From assembly GCA_902728285.1 (NCBI GenBank), contig CACVBU010000600.1, positions 962,575-1,026,574 of the forward strand: a stretch of 64,000 nucleotides of DNA, written 5' to 3'. Positions 33,371 through 43,840 of this stretch are shown piece by piece. The DNA is from Clytia hemisphaerica. Lineage: Eukaryota; Cnidaria; Hydrozoa; Leptothecata; Clytiidae. The notes beneath the pieces are model-generated. The model did no database searches, was not told the DNA's origin, and saw only the letters and a program-made list of their open reading frames with translations. Numbering within the stretch: position 1 is the stretch's first letter; every line of letters starts with the position of its first letter. A program made the translations under genes and the position numbers.

Positions 33371-36344
33371 ATAAAATTCTGCATTTGCGACGCATATTTC
33401 ATTTTCCGTCAGCGGACGCGTAGACCTGATTTAGCGGCCGAAGACCTGAATTAAAAAACCGAAGACTTGATGTCGAATATTTTTTTAACGGCCGAAGACC
33501 TGGAAAAAATGAATTGTGAAAATTTGTTATAAATCTTTTTTGCCCCCGTAGCGAGCGCACAGTGAGTGAGGAGGCATTCATAGCTTCACGAAAGATATGG
33601 GACAGAAACATGGCGTAGATTTAGAACGCCATGGACAGGGATCTCAAATTTTTGTGTGTTTGTTCCGGCTATAAATATAAATGCTCCGTTATGTTTGCTG
33701 CCTGGATAGATTGTCTAACAATAATGCTGTTCTCTTTTAGCGTGCGTGATGGACGACGTTTTTAAGCAGAACTTTTTGTAGAAGTAACAGATCTCTACTT
33801 TTCTTGGAAAATGGCGTGAATTGATAGGTCTATTAAGATTTCCTCGACAAATCGAATTGCGCTAAACGCCACCATGTTTGAATAATCGCAATGCAATCTG
33901 ATTGGCTCTTTTTAAAGTAGCGAAAATTGAATTGTACTGTAGCGCTAAACGTGATTAATCACGTTTTTCGTTTTGGCAGCAGACATATTGGATTTGTCAA
34001 AAGCTCTTGGTTTGGTTCTGTAATTACCAAGGTCTCTTCTAGCAGTCACATTGCATTACTTTTTATAAAAATTTATACATAAACTAATGAATTTGTTGAC
34101 AGTCAAATTATGCAATCTGTCTCCTGTCTTAGACATTCAGATTGACTTATTTTTTGGCTGAACAGTTTGTCCAGGAGCAGGACGTTCAAACTGTCATATG
34201 AGTAAGCACCTCCAGTTAGGATAATCAAACACAGTTTGAGTAAGCACCTCTAAGCTGGTTGAAAGTACAAGGGATTGTTTTATTATGATGATATACATGT
34301 ATATTACTTCCTAATTCAGTTAATCACACTTGCGTATCAAAGGTCAATGCTGCGAAAGCGCTATATCGTTTACTTGACTCACAAGCAAATAAATGCGCCT
34401 TAAAACTTCTAAAGGGATTCATGAAAAAATAACCCGGCGCTTTTTAATGAAATTAACATTTTCAAAAACTATGAGAAATTGCCTAAAATATGAGCCATAG
34501 ATGAACAAATTTGAGCCAAGGCAACCTTGAAAACTAATTTGAAGACCAACTTCTCAAGAAAAAGATCTACGGTGGAGACGCGAAACCCACCTAGATCCGC
34601 ACACCGTCGGATAGGCTATTTCTCAGAAATTTGAATGAGGTGCTGGACATCAAACACTAACCCATTTACATGTGCGGAATTATTTTACTTTAGCGTATAA
34701 ACAAGGCCTTAAAAATCGAAGCGCTGTCTCGGGAATTGAATGACAAAATTCGGATTGGTTGATATTTGGCTGCTGCACGTTCGCAATCGGTTATTTTGTC
34801 TCACTTTAAATTTTCAAGTTTTGATTAATTGTCTTGGGAACTTGAACTTAATTCAGGTAACTCTCATCCTTGTTGTTGCAAATACGTCCTGTAGATGACT
34901 GATGTTGTTTTTTATGAAAGTTTGATATCCTACCCAAAAAACCCTAAAAAAATGAAAGAAATCGGGCGGGCTAAAAAAGAGACCAATTCGCGAAATTTTG
35001 TCCACGCGAAAGTTTTAGATTCTCAAGTCGCGAAAAAAGTCCACGAGAAAATAATTAGAGTTTCTGATATAATAATGAAGGTAATAGCACTATTCTACAA
35101 GAAGCCGATTTTCTTCTTTTGCATTTTTCCATTTAAGTGAAATTCTTCTTTTTGATAATATTCCGGAGTATCTGTTTAACGAGCATAAAACTACTATCAA
35201 CTTAGAATTCTAGCTTTTTTTTAATTCTAGCTGCAGATTATGTTGAGGCAGACTTTAATTGAAACACGATCAAATCAAAAGGATACAATCACTTTAAAAA
35301 GAATTCCTATCGGCACTAAGAGAACTCCTCGCAACAGACATGCATTATAGCGGCCTTACTTCGGAGGGGCGCTGACGAATAACGATAGGATTTCAGAACA
35401 CGATTCTTGACATTAGAGATCAGGCTAAATAATCACAAATAGCTATGAATTAGAAAAAGGCAAGAAATTCTACAAAATGCTGCAAATCTGTGTCGAAAAT
35501 ATGAAAGGCCTGCTGCCTGAAAATGGTCTCGAAAAAGGCTGAGATGAATAGAGAGACTCTCGATAAGATAACAAACGTGGGTGGCACAAAGACTACCCAA
35601 AGTGACAAATACCTCAACAAGGACACGTCAAAAATTAAAGGTAATGTGCCACCAGAAACTGTATGTATGCCAGAAAGGAAACCTTAACACTGGAAGAAAT
35701 ACAGGTTCTGACTGGCTAGGAATATACACGAAAATCATATGGAAATAAAATACTCACTGTTAAAATTCGCTACCACAACACGACGACCCTCACTCAAGAA
35801 TACATAAAGAACTTTCTTTTTGTAGAAGAGTAGAAGTGGTAAGACTCGATACTTTTTTTACGGACACCCTGTACAGCAGTAACATGCATCTTTTTCAAGA
35901 TCTTTATGATAGTTAGAAGTTCCAATTTTCAGAAAAGTATAAATTCAAACTTTTTGGTGGAGTAGAAAAAATTTTCATTGTTTTTTTTTTTTCATTTTCA
36001 ATAGATATTAGGAAATGAAAGTTGATATAACTTAAGTTTACGTTTCAAATTTTATTCGTGCATTAAATCAAAAAAATCAAAAAGGTCTTAAATACAACAA
36101 CGGTCACGATGATATAAATACATTAAATCATATGAAAAATGCTTACAAAATGCTAAAAAATCAATACCAAAAATGGAATACAAAAAGCGTTACAAGATTA
36201 TAAGAATGTTTGTTTTTGTCGGTAAAAATTGTTAAAAAAGTGAAACTGAACAGACGAATTTTGTCAATCAATGCATCTTTAAAAAATGAAAGTAATTCAA
36301 AACTGCAAATTTCATTTGCAGCGTGGAAGTTTGTCTATTGGCGT
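33371..36344. other. Spacer between the two CUB copies, no gene seen
   Basis: No exon with splice support was found. GGCCGAAGACCTG-like motifs recur three to four times at 33425-33505. The short frame at 34895-35140 has low-complexity sequence and no homology that I recognise. Confidence 0.5.
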
Positions 36345-39300
36345 TTAAGTGGAGACAGAATCGTAACCACCACACGCCCGTCTGATGGAGTAAATAACGC
36401 CCATATCTTTCTGGTACAAAATGATATCGATGATCAAAAGTACAACCAGAATGACCAGGATGCAAATGACAGCAATGACTCCTTTCGAAAGTTTCGATTG
36501 AGGCTTTTGAGTGACAGGTGCTGAAAAGATGAGGTTAAATGTAGAGTGTCTGCATTTAAACATTTTATCCATATATATTCAAAGTTTGTAACAAGTTTTT
36601 GAGAAAAGAAATCAGGCCATTAAAAGTAAGAACCCCATAAAGTCATTGAAATCAATATCGATTAAAAACTTTTTTTAAGCATGGTTGACGATTATATCTT
36701 ATTGAATGGAAAGAACCTTAGTAATAACTTTGCCGAAAAATAATGAACGATATCGGATGAAATAAAGTTTTATTCATTTGACGATCGAATTACAAACCTT
36801 GTGAGGTTGCTGGAGTCGTTGTGTTTGAAGGTGTGATTGTTGTGGTTGTGTTAGCAGTTGTTGTTGTGGTGGTTGTTGTAGTGGTGGTCGGTGGAGGTGG
36901 GTTTGGGTCATAAGCTGTATAATTTGCACTGAAACCTTTGCTTTGTTTTGCTTCAGTCTTTGTAGAAGTGAAAGTGACTGTTAATTCGTTCCCATACTCC
37001 TGTGCTTCGATTGGTGGAGGATGTGAGTTACAATACAGTAATGGTGGATCTCGTGGGTCAGACGAATGAACAACAGCGATACGGTTCGTACCACATGCAC
37101 CTTCACTGCTGTCAGAACTTAAGATATCCATATCTGGGAATTGTAATTTGATTTTCAAGTTGGGTGCGACTTTGATTTTCCATTGACACGTGTCACCGAA
37201 TGGGTAGTTTTGTGGATATCCAGGAGATGTAAAAGTTCCTGTCACGTCTGTCAACGTTTTGGCATCGCATGCTGTGTGAAAAATATCAGATAGATTTCAT
37301 TGAACTAACAATGTTAAAAGTCTAATAATTTCATAGACACAAAGTTAAGAGTCGTTACCTTACTTAAAAGGAGATAAAATCTCGAATTGTTGAGTTGATC
37401 TGTTCTAAGGAGAAAACCTCCAACCTAGAAATTTTAAATCTAGATCTGTTCTAATAGAAATCTGATGTTAATCTTTTCTGAGAAAATTTCCTCATAAAAT
37501 TTTGTTAAGCCGGAAAAACGTCATCTGTTCTTACAATAAATCTTTGTGGTAATCTGTTCTAAACCTTAATTGGTTTTGGTTTGAAATCAGGTATCTGTTC
37601 TTATGTTAAAAATTTTAGCTGGCAAGGTAGAACATAAATTTTCCAGAAAACTATATTTTATTATCTGCTCTGGGATAGAAAATATTAGAGCTGGTAACTC
37701 CAGGTTATAAAGGCAATGTCAGAAAAAAATAAAAGATACCTTAAGTGGAAAAATTTTGGCGTGGATTTAATCTGGCGATTGGCCAAAATACGATTTTTGG
37801 TGGGGATTTAATTTGGCGATAGATCAATTTCGTAAAATTTGGAGGGGATTTAATTTGGCGAATTGGAAATTTCGTCACACTGAAATGGGTGAAAATTACT
37901 CAAAAATATACTAAAAAGCTGTGATTTGTACTAGTAATCGTATGGTTTGGAGTGCAATTAACGATTAATCACGAGTAAGAAAGGAGAAAATAGTAATTTA
38001 TTACTATTTATAAATTACGGTATTTTCTCCTTTGTTACGAGTGATTAATCGTTAATTGCACGACAAAACATACGATTCCGAGGTAATCGTCAGTAAATAA
38101 TCATTAGTAAATCATAGTTTTTTCAGAAAAAGGGAAAATTTTTGACATTCGAATTCTTTGTTTTCAATTAAAAGAAGCTATTGTAACGTAAAATTTCTTT
38201 GTTCTTTTTTATATTGAAGAAAAAAAATGTTTTTTATTATATAGTAAAAAAAAGTCTCTGACACAGGACTTGGGAGAGAAAAGAATAGGGGACAAAAGTG
38301 TCCCCCCGCCGAAGAGTGCAAAAAGTGGTAATAGTAATAGTGCAATTAACGATTAATTGCACTCCTCTAAACCAATCAGATTCGAGTAATTTTGCACGGC
38401 TGACGATTATCCACATAATTCTCTTTTTCTTAAATTTGGCGGGGATTTAATTTGGCGAATTGTCGAATTTGGAAATTTTGGTTGCCAAATTTTGAAAAAA
38501 TTCGCCAAATTCGCCAAATTTAATCCCCGCCAAAATTTATCCACTTAAGGTATGTGTTTTGAGGAAACTTACATGCATATAAAGTAGGGAAATTATGTTA
38601 AATGCCATTGAAGGAAGGGTATTGGGAAAAGAGCTGACTGTACCCTCTCATCTCTCCCCCTTGCTCTTATAAAATTAGAGCATATTACATATTACATTAG
38701 GTCAGAAGAACAAAAAGAAATCAAATTTTTGTATCTTTATCTTTATTTTTCAACAAAAAAAACGTCAGCAAATCTGTAAACGAGAAAATAAAGAAGTAAT
38801 CCCCTTAAGGTAGGGCTTAAAAGAAGCGCTTGCTTTGAACCATATACAATTTGCAGAAATGTAACGAAAGTTAATCTTGTCTCTGGTCCCTAACAAACTG
38901 GAATAAGTGGGATGGATGGAAATATTCTCAAAACTTAATAAGTAGGAGAGTTGCAGTAAAAACGTACTTTTGAAAAGGAGGCCATACAGCAGACTTAGGG
39001 CAAAAGAGGTAATCATTTAGACCCTCCTACAGTATAGACCTAACTCTTCATACAAAAATTACGGGAAACGCATGTTTGGACTTTGTACCCTATGCTGCAC
39101 TCAAGCACTCAAGCCAAAGTCCCGCAAAGGCGGGACAAAAACCAGTTTTTTGAAGTTTGCAAAAGAACGCCACATAGAAGATCTTTCAAATTCAGTATGT
39201 GAATAGAGCAGTAAAAAATACAACTTTTCTATTTTTCCTTTTTTTTGCAAAAGTTCTAGGAATGAAAATAAAGGGATAATGATGATTGAAACTATCCATT

Positions 39301-40788
39301 GATGTCCCGCGGCACTATCGTAAAGCTAGAATCGCTTCGCGTACTCTTCGCTTGAGAAAATGATTGACAGATTGAAGTTTTCACCCGCGCAGGAGTTCGC
39401 GGAGCGTTCTCGGCTCAATCCTCGGACCGCGCTAAAAATGGTAGACTGAGCTGTGATAGATCATTTCGATGGAAGTTGTTGGAATGTTTGCAAGGCTCTT
39501 GACAGAAAATCGTTTGTTTTATTGTCAATGATGACAGTGCGGTTATTAATTTTGTTAGATCTGACAAATTGATGTTTGTAAGTGCACTTTATAGTTTTGA
39601 TTCCCATTGAAGAATCATATTCTGGTTTTCATGTTATTAGATGCTGTTTTAGAGCTTTAGGTCTACACTGTCCTATTTTTCCTAATGGCAAAATTAGATG
39701 AGGTATGTTGACATAGACCTTTTTCTCTTATTAAATTGTATTAAAAGTATAATCTTGTAGGAGAAAGACTAAATTTGCCTCTCTTGAAAACTCTCTTCTC
39801 TTAGAACAAACCCTCTGAAAAAACCATAACATTAGACATAAACTTAAGCTAAAATTCGACAGCAAAGGTGCAGAGTAATATTTGGCAGAGTAAAATTCAG
39901 CCATTTAAAGCACAGTGTGCTTATACTTACTATGTTTGCTACATTGTCTCGAGGCTAAAAAAAGTGCGAAAAGACACAAAAGCCATTTTTTATTAAGTGA
40001 CGTTATGATTTTTTGATTGCCGCAGCGTACAGGAACTTGCCAAATGTTCCTAACTGACTTTTACTTCAGAAAATTGAATCTGTTCTGTTAGTTCTATCTG
40101 TGCCTGGCTGAAAAAAGACGATTAATATTGTCATTTGTGACAATTTGTCATTTTTTATTGTCGTGGTTAGGCAGAGGATACATTATCAGAAAGGATAAAA
40201 CCCGCTTCCATTCATGTAACTGGGAGGGATGGAACTGTTTCCGCTGTTTGGATGTAAAAAAAATGTAAAAAACTTAATATTATACCGTGAGAGGTCCTAA
40301 ATCCGACACCCCTGCCTAATTCCGACCCCCCCAAATATAACTGTTATGAAAAAAAATTCTATGTTTAAAAACATTCCCTCTCCAAGTTGACAATAAACTA
40401 TTGCTAGAACTCTCGAAACAAAACATCTCATTACTTTTTATGATGCTTTTACTACTGTTGTCATTTATGACGTTCTGCATATTGCAATAAAAAAATATGT
40501 TTTGTTATAAGAAGCAATTATTGTTATTTGGTTCAATTGGTTCAGTGTATCAAATCTCTCAGTTTAGTTGACACTTTGGTATCTTCGTTGCGTCACAGCG
40601 AAAGGTTTGTTTTTATTTTAGTTTGTATCTTTGAAAGACCCCATCGGATTTAGGCAGTGGTGTCGGATTTAGGACCTCTCACGGTATCTATTATACAAAA
40701 AAAAAAGAAAAGCAAAAATGACCTCACCTCCTTCTATCCCTAAAAGACATAGGGATAGTATTGATGAACCAAGTAGAAAGGATAACAT
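36345..40788 (-). CDS. CUB-domain type I membrane protein, copy 2 (intact)
   Basis: Three minus-strand exons join in frame (phases 1 and 1): 40728-40788, 36798-37271 and 36345-36520, 236 residues. Residues 1-20 are a signal peptide (MLSFLLGSSILSLCLLGIEG). Residues ~22-133 form one CUB domain with the usual four Cys (CDAKTL, DTCQW, GACGTN, LLYCNS) and the SPGYP..YP motif. A short Pro/Thr stalk (~45 residues, mucin-like) follows. Then come a transmembrane helix (VIAVICILVILVVLLIIDII) and a ~25-residue cytoplasmic tail ending YDSVST. It is probably a cell-surface adhesion or recognition protein; ligand unknown. Intron 1 has gained two DNA transposons that copy 1 lacks. I do not recognise a named orthologue. 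Confidence 0.85.
37739..38550. mobile_element. 812-bp TIR element, TA target site
   Basis: The ends CCTTAAGTGG and CCACTTAAGG are flanked by TA on both sides (37737-37738, 38551-38552). The matching site in copy 1 (about 29488-29495) is empty. Both flanking regions are filled by repeats of 'GGCGGGGATTTAATTTGGCGAA' type (and complement). A second palindrome (37936-38077) is nested inside. There is no transposase frame. Confidence 0.85.
37936..38077. repeat. 142-bp palindromic element nested in the 812-bp element
   Basis: Arms AATCGTATG...AGTGCAATTAACGATTAATC and the complement are separated by ~60 bp. The inner parts TAAGAAAGGAGAAAATA and TATTTTCTCC also pair. A single arm, GTGCAATTAACGATTAAT, recurs near 38340. 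Confidence 0.7.
40285..40684. mobile_element. 400-bp TIR element, TA target site (CCGTGAG family), copy 1
   Basis: Inverted ends CCGTGAGAGGTCCTAAATCC, then GACACC..CTGCCTAA. Flanked by TA (40283-40284, 40685-40686); the matching site in duplication copy 1 (about 32955) lacks it. It lies 42 bp inside intron 1 of CUB copy 2. Part of a second copy, inverted, lies at 52536-53045. Non-coding. Confidence 0.8.
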
Positions 40789-41227
40789 GGTGCTCAAGGA
40801 GTAAACGAAGTGCAGTCCTTGATAATCTTCGAATATGTGTTTATGCTTGTCCCTCCCCTTTTCCTCTTTTATGCTGAGGTTGCTTGTTTATCGAAAACGA
40901 AAGTAGCTACCATTTTCGACAAAGATTACGTCATGTTAATTCAAAAGACCGGGCGCGGGCGGTCCCTTATTTTTGGCGGCAAGCCTTGCAATCCAGTACC
41001 CCGCCCTAATCCCAATTCTTCATAGGGCGGTTGAAAAAATATAAAGTTTTGTATCTGCGACAGGGTCCAATTTTCGCCGGTGAGGGGTCCACTATTGATA
41101 TAAAATTTGCCCTACATTAAAAAAAAATTGTGTAAATTAAAACCTAGTCTGTACACTCTCAAACCGGATATCTACGGCTAATTTCAAAATTCATTGCCGT
41201 AGACGTAGAGTAGTATTAACATTATAT

Positions 41228-41588
41228 CCGGGGGGGGGGGGGGGGGGTACTTAGGCAAAATGGGTGCCAGGTATGTGCGAGCCATAAGGGTTCCTTTTCT
41301 CATTCCTCAAAAGTCTCTCAAAGGGGTACAAATTCAAAAGTTAGTCTCTGAAAAGGGTCCCAAAATCACAAAAATCAAAAATTTCTCTCTCAAAAAGGGT
41401 CACGATTTCCAAGAATTTTGACCAAAATTTGGTGAAAATCAAACCAAAATTTGGAAAAAATGGACCAAAATTTAAGAAAAAGTCTCTCAAAGGGTCCCAA
41501 AATCACCAAAATTTTGTCTCTCAAAGGGTCGATTTTCGATTTTCGGCTCGGATATACCCATCACCTCGCAAACCTAGTACCCCCCGGG
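41228..41588. mobile_element. Poly-G-ended foldback element (TAGGGTC family), copy 2
   Basis: Starts CCGGGG with a run of ~20 G and GTACTTAGGCAAAATGGG; ends CTAGTACCCCCCGGG. It has a perfect 8-bp target duplication CATTATAT (41220-41227, 41589-41596). The interior repeats 'GTCTCTCAAAGGGTCcc' and 'AAAATTTGG' blocks. It interrupts older repeat sequence. Confidence 0.8.
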
Positions 41589-41781
41589 CATTATATCTAT
41601 TCATCTATGACTATGGTATTAATTACGCTACGATAATCGTGAGATACACTCTGGTACAGAGTAATAAAAACCAGATTGGTCATATACTGTGAGTATCACA
41701 CAGCTTGAATGACTATCTGTACATCCACCACAGGGTATACACAGTCAAGTGTTTTTAGGATGAGAAATAAGTGGCTTCATT

Positions 41782-42621
41782 CAGAGGGGGGGAAGCATTT
41801 AGTACACGACACCCATGACACTTAGTACCGTGGTGGGTCCATTTTTCAAATTTTCAAAATGCAGTTAGTACACCAGTGTACTAACTGCCAAAAGGGGTGG
41901 TGTATATTTTCAAATTTGCAAAATACAGTTAGTACACCTGTGTACTAACTGCCGAAAGGGGTGGTGTATACAGAATTTTGGAAGAAAAAAGGTGTATTAA
42001 CTGTTTTCAAAACGAGAATTTTAAACTAGATTTCTCAGATTTTTACTGTTATCAGTTTATGAGAGGTTTATGGTTCTATCTTTTATATGTATCTTCTTTC
42101 TAGGACAGTCAGGAATACCTTTTAACAGCTTGACACATGGTATTCAAAATAAAACATTCGAATTTGAAAATTTCGAACTTTCGAACGTTTTCTGTTTTGT
42201 TTTGGTAATCCGATCATCCGATCCATAATCGGGAAAAATAGAAAATTATCTAAAGATGGTGGATAAGTTGCTGAACAAACATGCTGTGTTTTCTGTCTAA
42301 AAATGTTTCTGGAAAGTCATTATTGTCACTTTAACTAGGTTACGTTAGAAACTGGTTAAAACTACTTTTTTCCTCAGTTTCATCGACCTGGTAAAGACAG
42401 GTAAAAACGTAAAAATACACCTCATAAAACCTCCCTGGGGTGTGAAATTCACCTGGAATGCACCGTAGAGAGACGGCTCCATATCTTTGGGGGGTGGTAT
42501 ATATATTGAGCAAGGTCAAAGACAGTTAGTACACGGTGTACTAAGTGACAGGTGGTGGTGGTGGGGTACAGATTTTTCCAAAAATCAGTTAGTACACAAT
42601 AGTGTTCTGTACTAACTGCTT
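41782..42621. mobile_element. Element carrying four CAGTTAGTACAC hairpins
   Basis: Palindromes with 10-13 bp arms (G/CAGTTAGTACAC and its complement) lie at 41861-41888, 41926-41951, 42523-42547 and 42586-42618. Each is next to a GGGGTGGTGTA-type block, which gives an overall inverted layout. GCTTCATT at 41774-41781 and 42622-42629 may be an 8-bp target duplication, but the left end then carries 11 extra bases, so the limits are uncertain. Confidence 0.6.
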
Positions 42622-42663
42622 GCTTCATTTCCTATCCAAAAGTTTCGGATCTAGCCCTTTCGG

Positions 42664-42731
42664 TACCGTGAGTATCACAGCTCGAATAAATTAATATTTT
42701 CTCTCTGAAAACTTAACCTCTGATACTCAGG
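42664..42731. repeat. 68-bp mini inverted repeat
   Basis: Ends TACCGTGAGTATCACAG and CTGATACTCAGGGTA, inverted. A single related arm occurs at about 41684 (TACTGTGAGTATCACAC). Too small to classify. Confidence 0.45.
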
Positions 42732-43344
42732 GTACCCTTTCGGAGCTTTAAAATCAATGGAGTGGACGACGATTTCCAGGGCGTGCGGGGGTAATCCAGG
42801 GAACTTTTGTCATTTTCCAGAGGATATCCACACATTTTAAAAAGAACTATTTTCGGCTTGAAAAGGTTCGTCCTTCCATCCATGGAAATTGAATAGAACA
42901 GCCCAGTGCAATATATGCAAGGTTACGCGAATCTTTGAAGGCTTTATGATTTCTTTGGGGTCTAACCATGAAGAAGAAAATTATTTTTCCATACCATAAG
43001 TGTGTATAGGCACCTAAAAAGTATAGGTTTTATGACCTTAAATTCAATTGTTTATATCTCTAGGTCCGAAAAACTTGATTTTTTGAAGGGATTTTTGATA
43101 AAATTTTGAATATAACGTTTTACGAAACTTTGCGATAATTGAAATTCTCGAAATTAGGTATCTTATGAAAGTCCATTTATAAGAAGTTGTTAAAAAGTAA
43201 ATTATACAATATTGAATTAAGTTTGGTGGGGCTAAGAGAGCCCAAAGCGCAACTTTGTAGGCTTTTAAGGGGCATCCACGGGTATAGGGAGACAATATTT
43301 TCTCATGTTTGTGCCTTTTTACGCATAATTATGAATGTTGATTG

Positions 43345-43525
43345 ATTCCCAGTTAGGGTCGCAAAACACCAGAACAACAAAATCAGTCCCTCGTAGGGTG
43401 CCTTTTTGGAAAAATTTTGAAAAAAGTAAAACATTTGAGAAAATTTTTGAAAAAAGTCCCACGTAGGGTCCATTTTTCGAACCTCAGCGGAGCACCCCCA
43501 TCAGTGGCAAGGGTAGTACCGGGGT
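43345..43525. repeat. Degenerate TAGGGTC-family element
   Basis: Shares 'CCCAGTTAGGGTCGC', 'GTCCCTCGTAGGGTGCC' and 'GTCCCACGTAGGGTCC' with 23930-24160, including the CCTCAGCGGAGCACCCCC segment. Poly-G/C ends are eroded. It lies just beyond the 3' end of nucleobindin. Confidence 0.65.
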
Positions 43526-43840
43526 TGCCGAAATACACATTATTAGCACTATTCTTTGATTCATTTTAAAAGTAGTTATTTGACATTTTTCGATTTTTTC
43601 TCAAAAAACATTTCGCGGAGAATACAATATAAGCAGTTTATGGTTGTGGAGATCAAGCAGCAAGGGTAACAATCGTCATTTGGTGAAAGAAAGAGAAAAA
43701 TGAGTTTGTCATTGAGCACCCCTCTTCCATAAAATCATAAAATTTTTACAAAATCTAAAAGAACAAATTTATTTTTCTACACCCTACAAGAATATAGAAA
43801 TAATTTACAAAGAAGATTGACTATGAAGACAGGCTAATGA

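Larger units (their letters stand above)
36612..41050. repeat. Tandem segmental duplication, copy 2
   Basis: Same-orientation partner of 28090-33370. It contains insertions at 37739-38550 and 40285-40684 that are absent at the matching sites of copy 1, giving natural empty sites. The similarity includes ~300 bp upstream of the signal exon, so promoters were duplicated too. Confidence 0.85.

Noticed and set aside
34895-35140. Plus-strand 81-codon frame
   Set aside because: Lys/Phe-rich, no domain, no splice or promoter evidence.
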